NCBI RefSeq assembly: GCF_003702045.1
Contig: NZ_RBTP01000069.1
Coordinates: forward strand, 1 to 64,000
Origin: Pseudomonas viridiflava
GTDB taxonomy: Bacteria; Pseudomonadota; Gammaproteobacteria; Pseudomonadales; Pseudomonadaceae
Direction: 5' to 3'
Length of the DNA stretch: 64,000 nt
A program made the translations under genes and the position numbers. The first letter of the stretch is position 1, and every line of letters begins with the position of its first letter. Shown piece after piece: positions 62,445 through 64,000 of the stretch. The notes under the pieces were generated by a model. The model was given only the letters and a program-made list of their open reading frames with translations, had not been told where the DNA came from and searched no databases.

Positions 62445-62831
62445 TTACTCGCCGATGGCGCTCTTATAGCCCGCAGCGTCCAGCAACTTGCTCAGATCGG
62501 CTTCAGCGGCAGATGGCTTGAGCTTGAAGATCCAGGCACTGTAAGGCTCGCTGTTCAGACTCTCAGGCGAGTCGCCTAGCGCTTCGTTGGCAGCAATCAC
62601 TTCGCCAGCCACCGGCGAATAGATATCCGACGCGGCCTTGACCGACTCGACAACGCCTGCAGCATCACCGGCAGCGAAGGTTTTGCCGATTTCCGGCAAC
62701 TCGACGAAAACGACATCGCCCAGTGCTTCCTGTGCGTGATCCGAGATACCAACGGTGACCGTACCGTCGGATTCCAGACGCGCCCATTCATGGCTTTCGG
62801 CGAAACGCAGTTCGGCGGGAATATTGCTCAT
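62445..62831 (-). CDS. gcvH: Glycine cleavage system H protein
   Basis: A 128-residue lipoylated carrier. K65 in VESVKAASD is the lipoyl-lysine, within the biotinyl/lipoyl fold [39 protein letters not shown] and [10 protein letters not shown]. It carries the aminomethyl group between GcvP, GcvT and Lpd in glycine cleavage, supplying one-carbon units. It is 47 nt downstream of gcvT on the same strand. GAGGA lies before the ATG. The P protein gene, often present in gcv operons, is not downstream, where a terminator follows. Confidence 0.97.
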   Translation of the reverse strand: MSNIPAELRFAESHEWARLESDGTVTVGISDHAQEALGDVVFVELPEIGKTFAAGDAAGVVESVKAASDIYSPVAGEVIAANEALGDSPESLNSEPYSAWIFKLKPSAAEADLSKLLDAAGYKSAIGE

Positions 62832-62878
62832 TTAGTCATCCTCAACATCGGGGTCAGCGGAAAACCCGCCAGATTAGG

Positions 62879-63961
62879 TTAGATCAGGGCTTTGCCATGA
62901 CGCACAAACGCTGGCTGCACGACCCGTACCGGATACCACTTGCCGCGGATTTCGACCTCAGCGCGGTCAGCGGTGGCGATTGGAACGCGTGCCAGGGCAA
63001 TCGACTTGCTTAGCGTAGGGGAGAAACTACCACTGGTGATCTCACCTTCGCCAATTTCTGCGACGCGTACCACCTGCCGGGCGCGCAACACGCCGCGCTC
63101 TTCAAGCACCAGCCCGACCAGTTTGGAGGCGATGCCCTCGGCTCGTTCAGCCTCAAGCGCCTCGCGCCCGATGAAATCGCGCTCTGCAGGCTCCCAGGCG
63201 ATGCTCCAGGCCATGTTGGACACCAGCGGCGAAGCGTTTTCGTCGATGTCCTGACCGTACAGGTTCATACCGGCTTCGAGTCGCAGCGTGTCGCGTGCGC
63301 CCAGACCGATAGGGGAAATGCCGGCACCGACCAGATCATTGAAGAAACCGGGAGCCTGTTCGGCAGGCAGCATGATTTCCAGCCCGTCTTCGCCGGTATA
63401 ACCGGTGCGGGCGATGAACCAGTCGGCGTTGTCGTGACCTTCGAAGGGCTTGAGCTGACGAATGAGATCGGCACGGGAGCTGGACACCAGCTCGGCGATT
63501 CTGCTTCTGGCCTGCGGGCCTTGAATCGCCAGCATCGCTATATCGCTGCGCTCAGTGAGTTGAACGTCGAACCCTTCCAGCCGGGATTGCATCCAGGCAA
63601 GGTCCTTGGCACCCGTGGCGGCGTTGACGACCAGACGATAGCCGTCGGTCGTGAGGTAGACGATCGTGTCGTCGATGACCCCGCCACGCGTGTCGAGCAT
63701 CGCGCTGTACAAGGCGCGACCCGAGGTATTCAGCCTGTCGACATCATTGGCCAACAGGTAGCGCAGCCAGGCTTTGGCCTGACTGCCTGCAACATCGATC
63801 ACATTCATGTGAGAGACATCGAAGACCCCACAGTCACGGCGCACCTGATGGTGTTCCTCGACCTGCGATCCGTAATGCAACGGCATGTCCCAGCCACCGA
63901 AATCGACCATCTTCGCGCCCAGCGCGAGGTGCAGGTCAAAGAGGGGGGTACGCTGTCCCAT
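62879..63961 (-). CDS. gcvT: Glycine cleavage system aminomethyltransferase (T protein)
   Basis: A 360-residue folate-dependent enzyme that transfers the methylene group from the H-protein-bound aminomethyl to tetrahydrofolate and releases ammonia. Motifs include [35 protein letters not shown] at the N-terminus (folate site), [22 protein letters not shown] (active-site Asp region near residue 90-100 in the family), and [13 protein letters not shown]. The length and start (AAGGAGA before ATG at 63961) are typical. It is the first of a gcvT-gcvH pair here; a glycine riboswitch, if present, would lie upstream outside the window. Confidence 0.96.
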   Translation of the reverse strand: MGQRTPLFDLHLALGAKMVDFGGWDMPLHYGSQVEEHHQVRRDCGVFDVSHMNVIDVAGSQAKAWLRYLLANDVDRLNTSGRALYSAMLDTRGGVIDDTIVYLTTDGYRLVVNAATGAKDLAWMQSRLEGFDVQLTERSDIAMLAIQGPQARSRIAELVSSSRADLIRQLKPFEGHDNADWFIARTGYTGEDGLEIMLPAEQAPGFFNDLVGAGISPIGLGARDTLRLEAGMNLYGQDIDENASPLVSNMAWSIAWEPAERDFIGREALEAERAEGIASKLVGLVLEERGVLRARQVVRVAEIGEGEITSGSFSPTLSKSIALARVPIATADRAEVEIRGKWYPVRVVQPAFVRHGKALI

Positions 63962-64000
63962 GGGTTTCTCCTTCCGGGCGTGGCGAAGGTGCGGGCAAAC

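Overview
The window is a stretch of gamma-proteobacterial chromosome from a fluorescent Pseudomonas, most likely the Pseudomonas syringae group. The evidence is the gene order (serA next to a D-2-hydroxyglutarate dehydrogenase, hacB beside spuH-spuI, pckA-hslO-hslR-rimABK-ompR/envZ-tex-gshA-argA-argE), the high GC content, and several families of dispersed palindromic repeats between genes. From memory of the P. aeruginosa map, the left half corresponds to the PA0296-PA0331 area and the right half to PA5192-PA5215. No tRNA, rRNA, CRISPR array, transposase or prophage gene is visible.

Layout. 1-6.7 kb: ilvA start, rpiA, two tandem YjiK/SdiA-regulated-like proteins, an FAH-family enzyme, and D2HGDH divergent from serA. 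6.7-13.4 kb: small secreted or hypothetical proteins, a 2OG-Fe(II) oxygenase, an alpha/beta hydrolase and the Ntn-type acyl-homoserine-lactone acylase HacB. 13.4-23.9 kb: the spu polyamine locus, with an ABC transporter (SpuDEFGH), the aminotransferase SpuC and two glutamylpolyamine synthetases (SpuB, SpuI); the hydrolase SpuA expected here is absent. 23.9-36.9 kb: a tightly packed minus-strand operon with a dipeptide/opine-type ABC importer, a three-part flavin/iron-sulfur dehydrogenase with the HcnABC/opine-oxidase architecture, an M20 deacylase, a semialdehyde dehydrogenase, a PuuB-like oxidase and an L-2-haloacid-dehalogenase-like protein. Its substrate is unknown and it is the most interesting system in the window. 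37.4-42 kb: an accessory, more AT-rich stretch with a bicupin, an unknown secreted protein, a hypothetical-protein family present as one intact and one truncated copy, and two acetyltransferases. 42-64 kb: conserved housekeeping genes (pckA, the heat-shock pair hslO/hslR, the RimABK ribosome-modification operon, the AmgRS envelope-stress two-component system, tex, gshA, argA, argE, a CYTH-CHAD triphosphatase), an Lrp regulator divergent from an ACT-like protein, an orphan GspE-type ATPase, a DUF2388 protein, and gcvT-gcvH.

The genes form a nitrogen/amine-metabolism region (polyamine uptake and gamma-glutamylation, the amine/opine oxidation operon, argA/argE, gcvTH, SerA with D2HGDH) followed by stress and translation-quality functions. 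Several divergent promoters hold clear palindromes (5376-5405 and 21855-21870), and several intercistronic gaps hold perfect hairpins (17583-17617, 20441-20466, 49017-49047) that probably tune relative expression inside operons. Four genes appear to use TTG or GTG starts, judged from ribosome-binding-site placement.
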